A DNA stretch of 64,000 nt from Candidatus Solibacter sp. GTDB taxonomy: Bacteria > Acidobacteriota > Terriglobia > Bryobacterales > Bryobacteraceae. Both the position numbers and the translations under genes were made by a program. Where the stretch lies: contig PNKE01000033.1 in assembly GCA_013822245.1 (NCBI GenBank), positions 122,334 to 186,333 on the forward strand, read 5' to 3'. Of the stretch, positions 1 through 7,788 are shown in pieces; the stretch's first letter is position 1; each line of letters starts with the position of its first letter. Below the pieces are notes generated by a model. That model did not search any database and was not told the origin of the DNA. It worked only from the letters and a program-made list of their open reading frames with translations.

Positions 1-1
1 C

Positions 2-874
2 AAGCGGCGGAGGGTGGCGCTGCTGGTGGCGCAAGGCGACATTGTGAGGACGGGCAGCACGCCGTTTTTTGGCGAAGAGATGCTGCTTGAGCCGGGTAAG
101 ATGTCGAGCCTGGCGCGGGATATCGGTTCGGACCGGACGATCGACGCCGTGGTGGTGCGGATCGACTCGCCTGGGGGCGATGCGGTGGCATCGGACGAGA
201 TCCTGGCGGCGATGAAGGAGCTTTCGAAGAAGAAGCCACTGGTGATTTCGATGTCGGACCTGGCGGCGTCGGGCGGCTACTACATGGCGATGACTGGCGA
301 TCCGGTGGTGGCCGAGGCCGGCACGCTGACCGGGTCAATCGGCGTGATCTACGGCAAACCGAATATCAAGGGGCTGTATGAGAAGTTGGGCATGTCGGCG
401 GACACGCTGACGCGCGGCAAGCATGCCGGGATCGATTCGGCGGTGGAGCCGTTGACGCCCGCGGGGCGGGCGAAGCTGCGGGAGGGCGTGGATTTCATCT
501 ATTCGGGGTTTCTGAGGAAGGTGGCCGAGGGGCGGAAGAAGAAGGTGGAAGAGATCGAGCCGAACGCACAGGGCCGGGTGTGGCTGGGGTCGCAGGCGAA
601 GGAACGGGGACTTGTGGACGAACTCGGCGGATTGTCGAAGGCGATTGAAGTGGCGGCGGCGAAGGCGAAGTTCGGCAAGGACGATGAGATCCGGATTACG
701 ATCTATCCGAGGAAGAAGTCTTTCATCGAGCAGTTGCTGAACCTGCCCGATGCGAGCCTGGCAAAGGCGGATCCGGCGGCGGCGTGGCTGCGGGCGAAGG
801 CGCCGGCAGGGATGGCGGCATGGATGAGCGGCGGGATGCTGAGGGTGATGCCGTTTTCAGTGGATTTGAACTGA
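2..874 (+). CDS. sppA: Signal peptide peptidase SppA, C-terminal part (5' end outside window)
   Basis: Membrane-bound serine protease of the S49 family, which degrades cleaved signal peptides. The frame is open to the left edge, so the first in-frame GTG (position 14) is probably internal. The visible part has the SppA pattern: a strand ending VAQGDIV, the IDSPGG segment, and the nucleophile segment AASGGYY, with the catalytic serine at about residue 86 counted from the GTG. The general-base lysine of 67-kDa SppA lies in an N-terminal domain that would be off the window, so I cannot say whether this is the long or short form. The protein ends about 10 bp before a strong hairpin that serves the opposite strand. 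The family call is firm. Confidence 0.9.
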   Translation, partial: KRRRVALLVAQGDIVRTGSTPFFGEEMLLEPGKMSSLARDIGSDRTIDAVVVRIDSPGGDAVASDEILAAMKELSKKKPLVISMSDLAASGGYYMAMTGDPVVAEAGTLTGSIGVIYGKPNIKGLYEKLGMSADTLTRGKHAGIDSAVEPLTPAGRAKLREGVDFIYSGFLRKVAEGRKKKVEEIEPNAQGRVWLGSQAKERGLVDELGGLSKAIEVAAAKAKFGKDDEIRITIYPRKKSFIEQLLNLPDASLAKADPAAAWLRAKAPAGMAAWMSGGMLRVMPFSVDLN

Positions 875-884
875 CACGCGGCCG

Positions 885-921
885 AAAAATACGCCCCGGG
901 GACCAGCCGGCCCCGGGGCGT
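885..921 (-). terminator. Rho-independent terminator of the sigma factor gene
   Basis: A perfect 11-bp inverted repeat (arms 891-901 and 911-921, nine-base loop) is followed on the minus strand by ATTTTT (885-890). It lies about 50 bp past the stop of the minus-strand sigma gene. On the plus strand no T run follows the stem, so it acts as a terminator mainly for the minus strand, though the hairpin could also slow transcription leaving sppA. Confidence 0.8.
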
Positions 922-971
922 GAGTCACGAGTGCTTCGCGTGCAAACAGACCGCATCCGCCGAGGGCGGAG

Positions 972-2063
972 TCAGAAGAGGTTGCTGGAGGTGATGCCGG
1001 CTTCGTGAAGGGCGTGGGCCATCTTCTCGAGGGCGAGTTTGTGGATCTGGGAGACGCGGCTTTCGTTGATGCCCATGAGGCCGCCGATCTCCTTCATCGT
1101 CATTTCGTTGGTGTAGTAGAGCGTGACGACCTTACGGTAGCGCTCGGGCAGGACCTCCATGGCGATGTCGAGCTTGGAGCGGAGCTGGCGCTTGGCGCAC
1201 ACGGAATCGGGCAGGGAGTCGGCCGAGCAGGGGAAGTCGGGGGCGGGCATGTCTTCCTGCTCGACGGGCCTCGATGAGGCGGAGATAAGGCCGAGGTTGC
1301 GCAGGTCCACGGCCATCTGCCGCCAGCGGGCGACATCGACGCCCATCTTATGCGCGATCTCTTCTTCAGTTGGGTTCCGCTGGAGGGTGGCGGCGAGATC
1401 CCGGGTGATTTGTTCGAACTGCTTGTGGCGGCGGCGCATGTCGCGCGAGGCCCAATCGAGTTGGCGGAGGCTGTCAAGGATGGCGCCCTTGATGCGGTGC
1501 TTGGCGTAGCTTGAGAATGCGACGTTCTTGGTGGGGTTGTACTTCGTAGCGGCGTCAAACAGGCCGAGGATGCCGGCATGGACCAGATCGTCCACTTCGA
1601 CATGGACCGGGAGGCTGTCGTGAACGCGCAGGGCGATGGCCTTCACGAGCGGGAGGTTTTCCATCACAACGCGATCGCGGCGGGCGATGGGGGATTCCCT
1701 GACGGGGACGGGTTTGAGCGCCGGCAAGCTGGCCGGCTTTGACTTGATCTCTCTTGCGGGTGCGGCGGCGGTAGCTCTCGAAGCCATTCGTGTCTTCCTT
1801 CCTGCGGCGCCCGAGCGGCCGATTCTGGCGACCGGCTCGCCGTTTCGGGCTTTGTTGTCCCCGCCGGTGAATTCGCCGGCGGTGGACAGCACAGGTAAGG
1901 CAAGCGCTGAACCATTCACGGCCGAAGGGCCCGAGAGCAGGTCTGAGTTCAGCGCAACTACAAGATTCGAAATGCTTTGTTGTTCGGTAGCCATGGCGGA
2001 TTGATCCGCCCACAAGGCAGCACTGGACGTGCCGGCAAGCGATTTCCGGCCTCGTTTTCCCAT
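972..2063 (-). CDS. Sigma-70 family RNA polymerase sigma factor, FliA/WhiG type
   Basis: Alternative sigma factor that directs core RNA polymerase to a subset of promoters. Regions 2, 3 and 4 are all present in the last ~240 residues: the region 2 segment with DDLVHAGILGLFDA, a region 3 with the NPTEEEIAHKMGV helix, and a region 4 helix-turn-helix with MTMKEIGGLMGINESRVSQI. This order and spacing is that of the FliA/WhiG group. The first ~125 residues are an Ala/Arg/Pro-rich extension not seen in FliA of enterobacteria. The start at 2063 is favoured over an internal ATG at 1994 because AGGGGAG sits five bases upstream of it. No flagellar or chemotaxis gene is in the window, so its regulon cannot be read from context. 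Confidence 0.9.
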   Translation of the reverse strand: MGKRGRKSLAGTSSAALWADQSAMATEQQSISNLVVALNSDLLSGPSAVNGSALALPVLSTAGEFTGGDNKARNGEPVARIGRSGAAGRKTRMASRATAAAPAREIKSKPASLPALKPVPVRESPIARRDRVVMENLPLVKAIALRVHDSLPVHVEVDDLVHAGILGLFDAATKYNPTKNVAFSSYAKHRIKGAILDSLRQLDWASRDMRRRHKQFEQITRDLAATLQRNPTEEEIAHKMGVDVARWRQMAVDLRNLGLISASSRPVEQEDMPAPDFPCSADSLPDSVCAKRQLRSKLDIAMEVLPERYRKVVTLYYTNEMTMKEIGGLMGINESRVSQIHKLALEKMAHALHEAGITSSNLF

Positions 2064-2289
2064 TCTGGCTCCCCTCTCGCCGACTGCTCATTCAAAGTGG
2101 AACAAACCGTCTCAAAACGGTACAGATTACAGACACGTGGTGGAGCGGTTTACTTGGAACCACTCATCTCATCGGCTGATCGTAGCGTGAAGATGAGGAG
2201 TATCCACTAGACTGCCGACCTGAATTTACCGGAGGAAAAGCACCGAAGACGAGACGGAGGCCTGAGCTTGGACTAAGGTGTTTGACCCA

Positions 2290-2448
2290 TCAGGGTTGTT
2301 CGTCGCGTTTGGCGGCGAGCCAGGATTTGAGGGCGAAAGCGGCCATGAGGAAGAGGACGAAGGCCTGGAGCTTGCCGTCGAGGGTGAGCAGGGCGAGCAG
2401 GGCGAAGAGGGCGTAGCCGAGCAGTGCGCGAGGGAGACGTTTCTTCAT
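2290..2448 (-). CDS. Small 52-residue membrane protein downstream of tonB
   Basis: The ORF encodes 52 residues starting MKKRLPRALLGYALFALL, with two hydrophobic stretches (about residues 9-23 and 29-44) and a charged C-terminus ending AAKRDEQP. It begins 13 bp after the tonB stop on the same strand, so it is probably the last gene of the fabZ-lpxA-lpxI operon. No clear Shine-Dalgarno is visible; translation may depend on coupling. The positive N-terminus followed by a hydrophobic helix is what an inner-membrane microprotein looks like. I do not recognise a family. It could be a chance ORF, but the reading frame has a sensible membrane-protein composition, unlike the antisense frames here. Confidence 0.55.
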   Translation of the reverse strand: MKKRLPRALLGYALFALLALLTLDGKLQAFVLFLMAAFALKSWLAAKRDEQP

Positions 2449-2461
2449 GGAGGCGGTGGGG

Positions 2462-3544
2462 TTATCTGGCGGGCAAGTTGTAGGTGAAGACGAGTTGGAG
2501 GCGGATTTCGTAGCCCTTGAAATCGGCTGGCAAGTGTGGGAAGGGGATGGAGGCGCTGACGCCGGCGACGGCGGCGCGGTCGAGCGCCTGGACGCCGGCG
2601 GGCATGGCGATGACGAGTTTGGGGACCTGTCCGGCGCGGTTGATGGAGAACTGGATGACGGTGCGGCCGCGCTGGCCCATGCGGGCGCTTTCGGGGAAGA
2701 CGGCGAGCCAGTTGCGTTTGACGGCGGCGAGGACCTGGGTCATGTAGGGGCGGAAGTCGACTCCCCTAGGGTCACTCAGGAGTTGAAGGGCGCTGCCGGG
2801 GCGGCCTGGGGTCTGATTCTGGCGGAGCATCTCGCTGACGCCGGAGGATTCGAATGCGCCGGTGTCGCCGACGATGGGGCCGCCGATGCCGGCGCCGCGG
2901 GAGATGGATTTGACGGCGTCGTCGACGGTGAGTGTGGGCGGTTTGGCGAGGGCTGTGCCGTCAGGCGAACCAGTGGCGACGCCGGGCGGAGGGCCGACCT
3001 GTTCGAAGGCGAGTTGGGGGCGGCCGGAGGGCGGGCCGGCGAGGGTGGGAGGGGGAGCGGTGGGCAAGGCGGAGACGCCCTGGGCGGGGAGTTCGATGCG
3101 TGGGGCTTCGACGCGGGCCTCCTGTTTCCGGGGAGCGGGCGGGGAGAAGGCGGGTCCGGGGGCGCGGGCGGGCGTGGGCGGGGGGCCTGGTGGGGCGGAT
3201 TCGAGTCCGGGACGGGGGAGGAGGCCGGCGAGGTTGACTTCGGTGACGGGCTTGGCGGTTTGGGGTTGCTTCTGGGTGAGGCGGAACTGGCGGAGAACCT
3301 CGGGCGGGGGTGCGATGAGGGGAGTGAAGCCGCTGGCGGAGGCTTCGATGCGGGCGGATGAGGAGTAATCCGAAGGCGAGGCGGCGGGGATGATGGAGAG
3401 CATGGAGATGAGGACGATTTCGGCGGAGATGGCGGCGGCGGCGGCGAAACGGTGGCGGCGGCGCGATTCGGGATCGTCGAAGTCCAGGAGGAACTGGAGT
3501 TCGTCCGAGTCGTTGTGCCAGTACCTTTTGAAGTCCTCGAGCAT
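2462..3544 (-). CDS. tonB: TonB family energy transducer
   Basis: Couples the inner-membrane proton motive force to outer-membrane receptors. The 360-residue protein has a cytoplasmic N-terminus of about 32 residues, one transmembrane helix (about 33-55), a long Pro/Ala-rich periplasmic spacer (about 60-260), and a C-terminal TonB domain (about 264-357) with the segment ALDRAAVAGVSASIPFPHLP typical of acidobacterial TonB proteins. It follows the Gfo/Idh gene by 24 bp in the same direction and ends the lipid A operon apart from the small membrane protein. No exbB/exbD is nearby. Because such C-terminal domains also occur in TolA-like proteins, the partner receptor is unknown; an Oar-like barrel is encoded about 32 kb away. 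Confidence 0.85.
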   Translation of the reverse strand: MLEDFKRYWHNDSDELQFLLDFDDPESRRRHRFAAAAAISAEIVLISMLSIIPAASPSDYSSSARIEASASGFTPLIAPPPEVLRQFRLTQKQPQTAKPVTEVNLAGLLPRPGLESAPPGPPPTPARAPGPAFSPPAPRKQEARVEAPRIELPAQGVSALPTAPPPTLAGPPSGRPQLAFEQVGPPPGVATGSPDGTALAKPPTLTVDDAVKSISRGAGIGGPIVGDTGAFESSGVSEMLRQNQTPGRPGSALQLLSDPRGVDFRPYMTQVLAAVKRNWLAVFPESARMGQRGRTVIQFSINRAGQVPKLVIAMPAGVQALDRAAVAGVSASIPFPHLPADFKGYEIRLQLVFTYNLPAR

Positions 3545-3568
3545 TGTGGATGAGGGATTGCGCCTAGG

Positions 3569-4525
3569 TTACTCGACGATGGAGCGGGCGACGAGGTTTG
3601 AGTGCTCCTCGATTTTGGCCATGATCTGACAGGCGAGGTCGAGGGCGCGGGCGGCGGCGAGTCCGTCGACGAGAGGCGTGCGGCGGGAGGCGACGCAAGC
3701 GATGAAAGATTCGAACTGGCGGGCGAGGGGTTCGCCTTGTTCAACCCTCTGAGGGGCGATGTTGACCTGGCGATCGTCGCCGACGGAGATGGTGACGCAG
3801 TCGCGGCGGGCGTAGTCGACCGAGATGTACTGGCGGGGCTGGAAGAGGCGGAGTTTGCGGACGCGTTCGGTGGAGACGCGGCTGGCGGTGAGGTTGGCGA
3901 CGGCGCCGCCGGGGAAGGCGAGGCGGACGGAGGCGATATCAACCTTTTCGGAGAGGATGGAGATGCCGGCGGCGCGGACCTCATCGGGCATGACGTTGGT
4001 CATCGACAGAACGATGTCGAGGTCGTGGATCATGAGGTCGGAGATGACGTCGACGTCGAGCGAGCGGGGAGTGAAGACGCTGAGGCGGTGGATTTCGAAG
4101 AACAGGGGCTTGTTGACGATTTTCGAGAGGGCCTCGACGGCGGGGTTGAAGCGTTCGAGGTGGCCGACCTGGAGGATGCGCTGGCGGAGGGCGGCGGTGG
4201 AGACCATTTCGCGGGCCTCCTCGGTGGAGACGGCGATGGGCTTTTCGACGAGGACGTCGAGGCCGGAGTCCATGAGGCGGCAGGCGACTTCCTTGTGATG
4301 GGTGGTGGGGACGGCGACGATGGCGGCGCAGGCGGCGGCGGGGACTTCGTCGAGCGAGGCGAACTCGGGGCAGCCGAACTCGGCTGCTGCGGCGGTGCGG
4401 CGCGCGTCATCAATGTCGTAGACGCCGGCCAAATCGGCGAGGGCCGACTCGCGGACGACGCGAAGGTGGTTGCGCCCGAATGCGCCGGCGCCGATGACGG
4501 CGACGCGCGGCCTGATGTCAGTCAT
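3569..4525 (-). CDS. Gfo/Idh/MocA family oxidoreductase in the lipid A operon
   Basis: NAD(P)-dependent sugar oxidoreductase of 318 residues. The N-terminal Rossmann fold has GAGAFG at 12-17, the family's EKP motif is at 94-96 (the lysine contacts substrate/cofactor), and H167-D168 in the segment LMIHDLD fits the catalytic histidine region. The gene starts four bases after the lpxI stop, so it is translated with the lipid A genes. Known context: GnnA, a member of this family, oxidises the 3-OH of UDP-GlcNAc so that GnnB can aminate it, giving amide-linked lipid A. A GnnA-like role is inference; no cytoplasmic GnnB-type aminotransferase is adjacent. Members of this family next to lpxI or lpxB are common in diderms, often with no known function. 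Confidence 0.85.
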   Translation of the reverse strand: MTDIRPRVAVIGAGAFGRNHLRVVRESALADLAGVYDIDDARRTAAAAEFGCPEFASLDEVPAAACAAIVAVPTTHHKEVACRLMDSGLDVLVEKPIAVSTEEAREMVSTAALRQRILQVGHLERFNPAVEALSKIVNKPLFFEIHRLSVFTPRSLDVDVISDLMIHDLDIVLSMTNVMPDEVRAAGISILSEKVDIASVRLAFPGGAVANLTASRVSTERVRKLRLFQPRQYISVDYARRDCVTISVGDDRQVNIAPQRVEQGEPLARQFESFIACVASRRTPLVDGLAAARALDLACQIMAKIEEHSNLVARSIVE

Positions 4526-4529
4526 GTTT

Positions 4530-5351
4530 CTATTGTCTGTCTTCGGCGGGCTTCATGCCCAGTATGGCGATGCCGGATTCGCCGGCGAGGGTGAGCATTT
4601 CGTCGCGGTCGAGCAGGAGGGTGCGGCCGGCATCGACGGCGAGGGCGGTTGTGCCGGTTTCGATCATGGTGCGGATGGTGGCGGGACCGGCGACGGGGAC
4701 GTCAAAGAGCAGGTGGGCGCGGCGGCCGGAGGCTTTGACCAAACGAAGAGGTTTGCCGTTGACCAGGGAGGCGGCGCGGCGGAGCATGTCGTCGGTGCCT
4801 TCCATGGCTTCGAGGGCGACACAGGCGCGTTCGGAGACGGCGACGCTCTGGCCGAGGTCGAAGCCGGAAAGAGCGGCGGCGACGCGCTGGCCGTAGGCGA
4901 TATCCTTCATCTCATCGGCGGTGGGTTTGCGGCGGGAGAGGACGCCCTCGCCGGCGAGAAGGGGCTTGAGGAGCATGGTGGAATCGACGAGGCGGATGCC
5001 CTCCCTGGCGAGTTCGGCCTGGACGCCGCCGATGAGGGCGTCGGTATTGCGGGAGGGCAGCGACATGAGGAGCTTGAAGAGGCGCCAGTCGGGTTTGAGG
5101 GTGGAGAAGATGGAGGTGTGCTTGACCTGGCCGGCCATGAGGACTTCGGTGATCTGCTCCCTGTGGAGGATGTCGATGAGGCGGCCGAGTTCGGCGATGG
5201 TGATCCAGTGGCAACTGACGCCGAGGTGTTCGACTTCCGGCGGGGCGTTGTCGCGGATGGCGATGACGACGGCCTCGTGGCCGAGCGAGCGGGCGGTTTC
5301 AAGGGCGAGGATGGGGAAGCGTCCGGAGCCGGCGATGAGCCCGTATCTCAC
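4530..5351 (-). CDS. lpxI: UDP-2,3-diacylglucosamine pyrophosphatase LpxI
   Basis: Fourth step of lipid A synthesis: hydrolysis of UDP-2,3-diacylglucosamine to lipid X and UMP. The 273-residue protein starts MRYGLIAGSGRFPILALE, the recognisable LpxI (formerly DUF1009) N-terminus, and keeps the family's length and C-terminal domain with VAVSERACVALEAMEGTD. LpxI replaces LpxH in bacteria that lack the latter; no lpxH is seen in the window. It starts with GTG at 5351, which overlaps the lpxA stop as GTGA, so the two are translationally coupled. Downstream is the Gfo/Idh gene after a four-base gap. Confidence 0.93.
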   Translation of the reverse strand: MRYGLIAGSGRFPILALETARSLGHEAVVIAIRDNAPPEVEHLGVSCHWITIAELGRLIDILHREQITEVLMAGQVKHTSIFSTLKPDWRLFKLLMSLPSRNTDALIGGVQAELAREGIRLVDSTMLLKPLLAGEGVLSRRKPTADEMKDIAYGQRVAAALSGFDLGQSVAVSERACVALEAMEGTDDMLRRAASLVNGKPLRLVKASGRRAHLLFDVPVAGPATIRTMIETGTTALAVDAGRTLLLDRDEMLTLAGESGIAILGMKPAEDRQ

Positions 5352-6124
5352 TTGATGATTCCGCGGGAGGCCGAGGCGATGAACCCGATCAGTTCATCGA
5401 CTTCGGGCAGGGCGGGCACTTCGGCGCGGATGCGTTCGATGGCCTGCGAGGTATTGAGTTCGTCGCTGGAGAGCAGGCGGAAGGCTTTTTGGAGGGCGTC
5501 GATGGATTCGGAGGAGAAATCGCGGCGTTTGAGACCGACTTTGTTGGCGCCGTAGACCCTGGAGTCGCGGGGGGTGACGGTCATGGAATAGGGCAGAACG
5601 TCCTTGGTGACGACGCTATAGCCGCCGACGAAGGCGTGGCGGCCGATGCGGCAGAACTGGTGGACGCCGGAGAAGGCCTCGACGATGGCATAGTCGCCGA
5701 TGGTGACGTGGCCGGCGAGGGTGGTGGCGTTGCCGAGGATCGTGTGGCTGCCGACGTTGGCGTCGTGGGCGATGTGCGAGTAGGCCATCAGCAGGTTGTC
5801 GCCGCCGATGCGTGTGAGGCCGCCGCCGCCTTCAGTGCCGCGGTGGATGGTGACGAATTCGCGGATTCTGTTGCGGTCGCCGATGCGGGTTTCGGTGCGT
5901 TCGCCGTGGTACTTGAGGTCCTGGGAGGCGACGCCGACGCTTGAGAAGGGGTAGAAGACGTTGTCTTCACCGATCCAGGTTGGACCTTCGACGAAGATGT
6001 GGCCCATCAGACGGGTGCGGGCGCCGATGTGGACTTCGGAGCCGATGACGACATAGGGGCCGATGTCGGCCGTGGGATGGATGTCCGCCCCCGGGCCGAT
6101 GATCGCCGTGGGATGGATGGCCAT
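5348..6124 (-). CDS. lpxA: Acyl-ACP--UDP-N-acetylglucosamine O-acyltransferase LpxA
   Basis: First step of lipid A synthesis: transfer of a 3-hydroxyacyl chain from ACP to the 3-OH of UDP-GlcNAc, in the cytoplasm. The 258-residue protein is a left-handed beta-helix of hexapeptide repeats starting MAIHPTAIIGPGADIHPTA. The catalytic histidine is H120 in SHIAHDANVG, equivalent to H125 of the E. coli enzyme, and HQFCRIGRHAFVGG is also conserved. The C-terminal helical region (VGLKRRDFSSESI) is complete. It lies three bases after fabZ and overlaps lpxI by four bases. Confidence 0.96.
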   Translation of the reverse strand: MAIHPTAIIGPGADIHPTADIGPYVVIGSEVHIGARTRLMGHIFVEGPTWIGEDNVFYPFSSVGVASQDLKYHGERTETRIGDRNRIREFVTIHRGTEGGGGLTRIGGDNLLMAYSHIAHDANVGSHTILGNATTLAGHVTIGDYAIVEAFSGVHQFCRIGRHAFVGGYSVVTKDVLPYSMTVTPRDSRVYGANKVGLKRRDFSSESIDALQKAFRLLSSDELNTSQAIERIRAEVPALPEVDELIGFIASASRGIIK

Positions 6125-6127
6125 TGG

Positions 6128-6589
6128 CTACTCTTTCGGCGCTTCGCCTTTGGCGGGCAGGTCGACGACCTTGCACATGACAACGGCTTCGGCGACGACA
6201 TTGCCGTCCACGGTCGCGGTGCCCTGCATTTTGACGATGGTCGCCTTGCGCTTGAGGGTTTTAAGCTCCATGCGGAGGATGTCGCCGGGCAGGACGGGGC
6301 GGCGGAACTTGGCTTCCTCGATGGCGGCGAACAGGACGAGTTTGGTCTTACGGTCCTCGAGTTCGCGCAGCACGAGGATGCCGCCGACCTGGGCCATGGC
6401 TTCGATGATGAGGACGCCCGGCATGACGGGGTACTCGGGGAAGTGGCCCTGGAAGAAGGGTTCGTTCGCGGTGACGTTCTTGATGCCGACGATGCTGCCT
6501 TCGCCGATTTCAACGATCCTGTCCACCAGGAGCATGGGATAGCGGTGCGGCAGGATGTCGCGGATGTCGATGTTTTCCAGTTGTGCCAT
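6128..6589 (-). CDS. fabZ: 3-hydroxyacyl-ACP dehydratase FabZ
   Basis: Dehydrates 3-hydroxyacyl-ACP in fatty acid elongation. It competes with LpxA for 3-hydroxyacyl-ACP, which explains its place as the first gene of this lipid A operon. The 153-residue hot-dog protein carries DILPHRYPMLLVDR, the catalytic histidine H49 in FQGHFPEYPVMPG and the catalytic glutamate E63 in IIEAMAQ. Its start is only 24 bp from the divergent M20 peptidase gene. ATTCTA at 6601-6606 reads TAGAAT on the minus strand and could be its -10 box, giving a very short leader. Confidence 0.96.
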   Translation of the reverse strand: MAQLENIDIRDILPHRYPMLLVDRIVEIGEGSIVGIKNVTANEPFFQGHFPEYPVMPGVLIIEAMAQVGGILVLRELEDRKTKLVLFAAIEEAKFRRPVLPGDILRMELKTLKRKATIVKMQGTATVDGNVVAEAVVMCKVVDLPAKGEAPKE

Positions 6590-6613
6590 TGAAACCCGCT
6601 ATTCTAACAAACG

Positions 6614-7771
6614 ATGCATCCCATACTAAACCTCCTGAACGAGCGGCACGAGGAGACCGTGGGGCTGATCGGCCGCATGGCGGAGTGCGAATCGCCCACT
6701 GACGCGCCTTCGGCCGTCACTGCGATGGCCGATCTGGTGATCGAGGAGACGCGGGACATTGCGCGGGGAAAGACGGTCAATTGCGGGCCGAAGGCGGGCA
6801 GGGCGGTGATGCTGGAGTTTGATTTGCCGGGTCCGAAGCGGAAGACGGGCGCGGGGGTGTTGGGGCTGGGGCATATCGACACGGTGTGGCCGGTGGGGAC
6901 GCTGAAGACGATGCCGTTGAGGAGGGAAGAGGGACGGCTGTGGGGTCCGGGCGTGTTCGACATGAAGTCCGGGATCGCGTTCTTCATTCAGGCGATGCGG
7001 GCGCTGCGAGATCTGGATATGGCGGTGAAGCGGCCGGTGCGGATGTGGCTGGCTCCGGACGAGGAGACGGGCAGCGACGCGTCGAGGGCGATGACGGAAA
7101 AGCACGCGCTGGCGCACGCGGCGGTGATGGTGATGGAGCCGGGCACGGGGCGCGAGGGAAAGTTGAAGACGGCGAGGAAGGGGGTGGGAGTGTACATCAT
7201 TCAGGCGCACGGGGTGGCGGCGCACGCGGGCGTGGACTTCGCGGCCGGGGCGAGCGCGATCACGGAGATTGCGCGGCAGATTGTGAAGGTGGCGGGGTTC
7301 TGCGATTTGAGCAAGGGGTTGACGCTGAATCCGGGGACGGTGGCGGGCGGCGGGCGGCATAACGTGGTGGCGGAGCGGGCGATGGCGGAGATCGATATCC
7401 GGGTGAGGCGGATCCGGGATTACGAGGCGCTGGATAAGAAGATCCAGAAACTGAAGGCGGAGGATCCGCGGTGCAGGCTGACGATTGAAGGCGGGTTGAA
7501 CCGTCCGCCGATGGAGCGCACCAAGGCGATTGCGGGGCTGTTCAAGACGGCGAAGGCGATTGCGAAGCGGGATCTGGGGATTGTGATTGACGAATCGGAG
7601 ACCGGAGGCGGGTCGGACGGGAATTTCACGGCCGGGATCGGGGCGCCGACGCTGGACGGGCTTGGCGGGGTGGGCGAGGGGGCGCACGCGCCGCATGAAT
7701 CGATCTTCGAAGACCGGATCGATGACCGGGCGGCGCTGGCCGCGCTGCTGGTGCATCATCTGGGACAATAG
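6614..7771 (+). CDS. M20 family metallopeptidase (carboxypeptidase G2/ArgE/DapE-like)
   Basis: Di-zinc amidohydrolase or exopeptidase of 385 residues. Predicted metal and catalytic residues: H87 in GHIDTV, D116 in FDMKSG, catalytic E150 with E151 in PDEETGS, E175 in VMEPGTG, and a C-terminal histidine in GAHAPHES (about 358-361). The lid/dimerisation domain lies between about 190 and 300. The closest style is carboxypeptidase G2-like glutamate carboxypeptidases, but the substrate (acylated amino acid, folate or dipeptide) cannot be told from sequence. No signal peptide is seen, so it is probably cytoplasmic. It is followed by psd after 17 bp and may be co-transcribed with it. Confidence 0.85.
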   Translation: MHPILNLLNERHEETVGLIGRMAECESPTDAPSAVTAMADLVIEETRDIARGKTVNCGPKAGRAVMLEFDLPGPKRKTGAGVLGLGHIDTVWPVGTLKTMPLRREEGRLWGPGVFDMKSGIAFFIQAMRALRDLDMAVKRPVRMWLAPDEETGSDASRAMTEKHALAHAAVMVMEPGTGREGKLKTARKGVGVYIIQAHGVAAHAGVDFAAGASAITEIARQIVKVAGFCDLSKGLTLNPGTVAGGGRHNVVAERAMAEIDIRVRRIRDYEALDKKIQKLKAEDPRCRLTIEGGLNRPPMERTKAIAGLFKTAKAIAKRDLGIVIDESETGGGSDGNFTAGIGAPTLDGLGGVGEGAHAPHESIFEDRIDDRAALAALLVHHLGQ

Positions 7772-7788
7772 TAGGTCAGGTAGTCACG

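Noticed and set aside
2106..2121. Small inverted repeat ACCGT-6-ACGGT upstream of the sigma gene as an operator
   Set aside because: Arms are only five bases and there is no regulator or second copy to support it.
2447..3361. Long plus-strand frame opposite the tonB gene
   Set aside because: Gly/Ala/Asp/Glu-rich product without any domain, antisense to a gene with clear TonB features. Many such frames exist in this GC-rich DNA (for example 3602-4594, 4470-5555, 7756-9267, 36285-37559) and all were treated as shadows.
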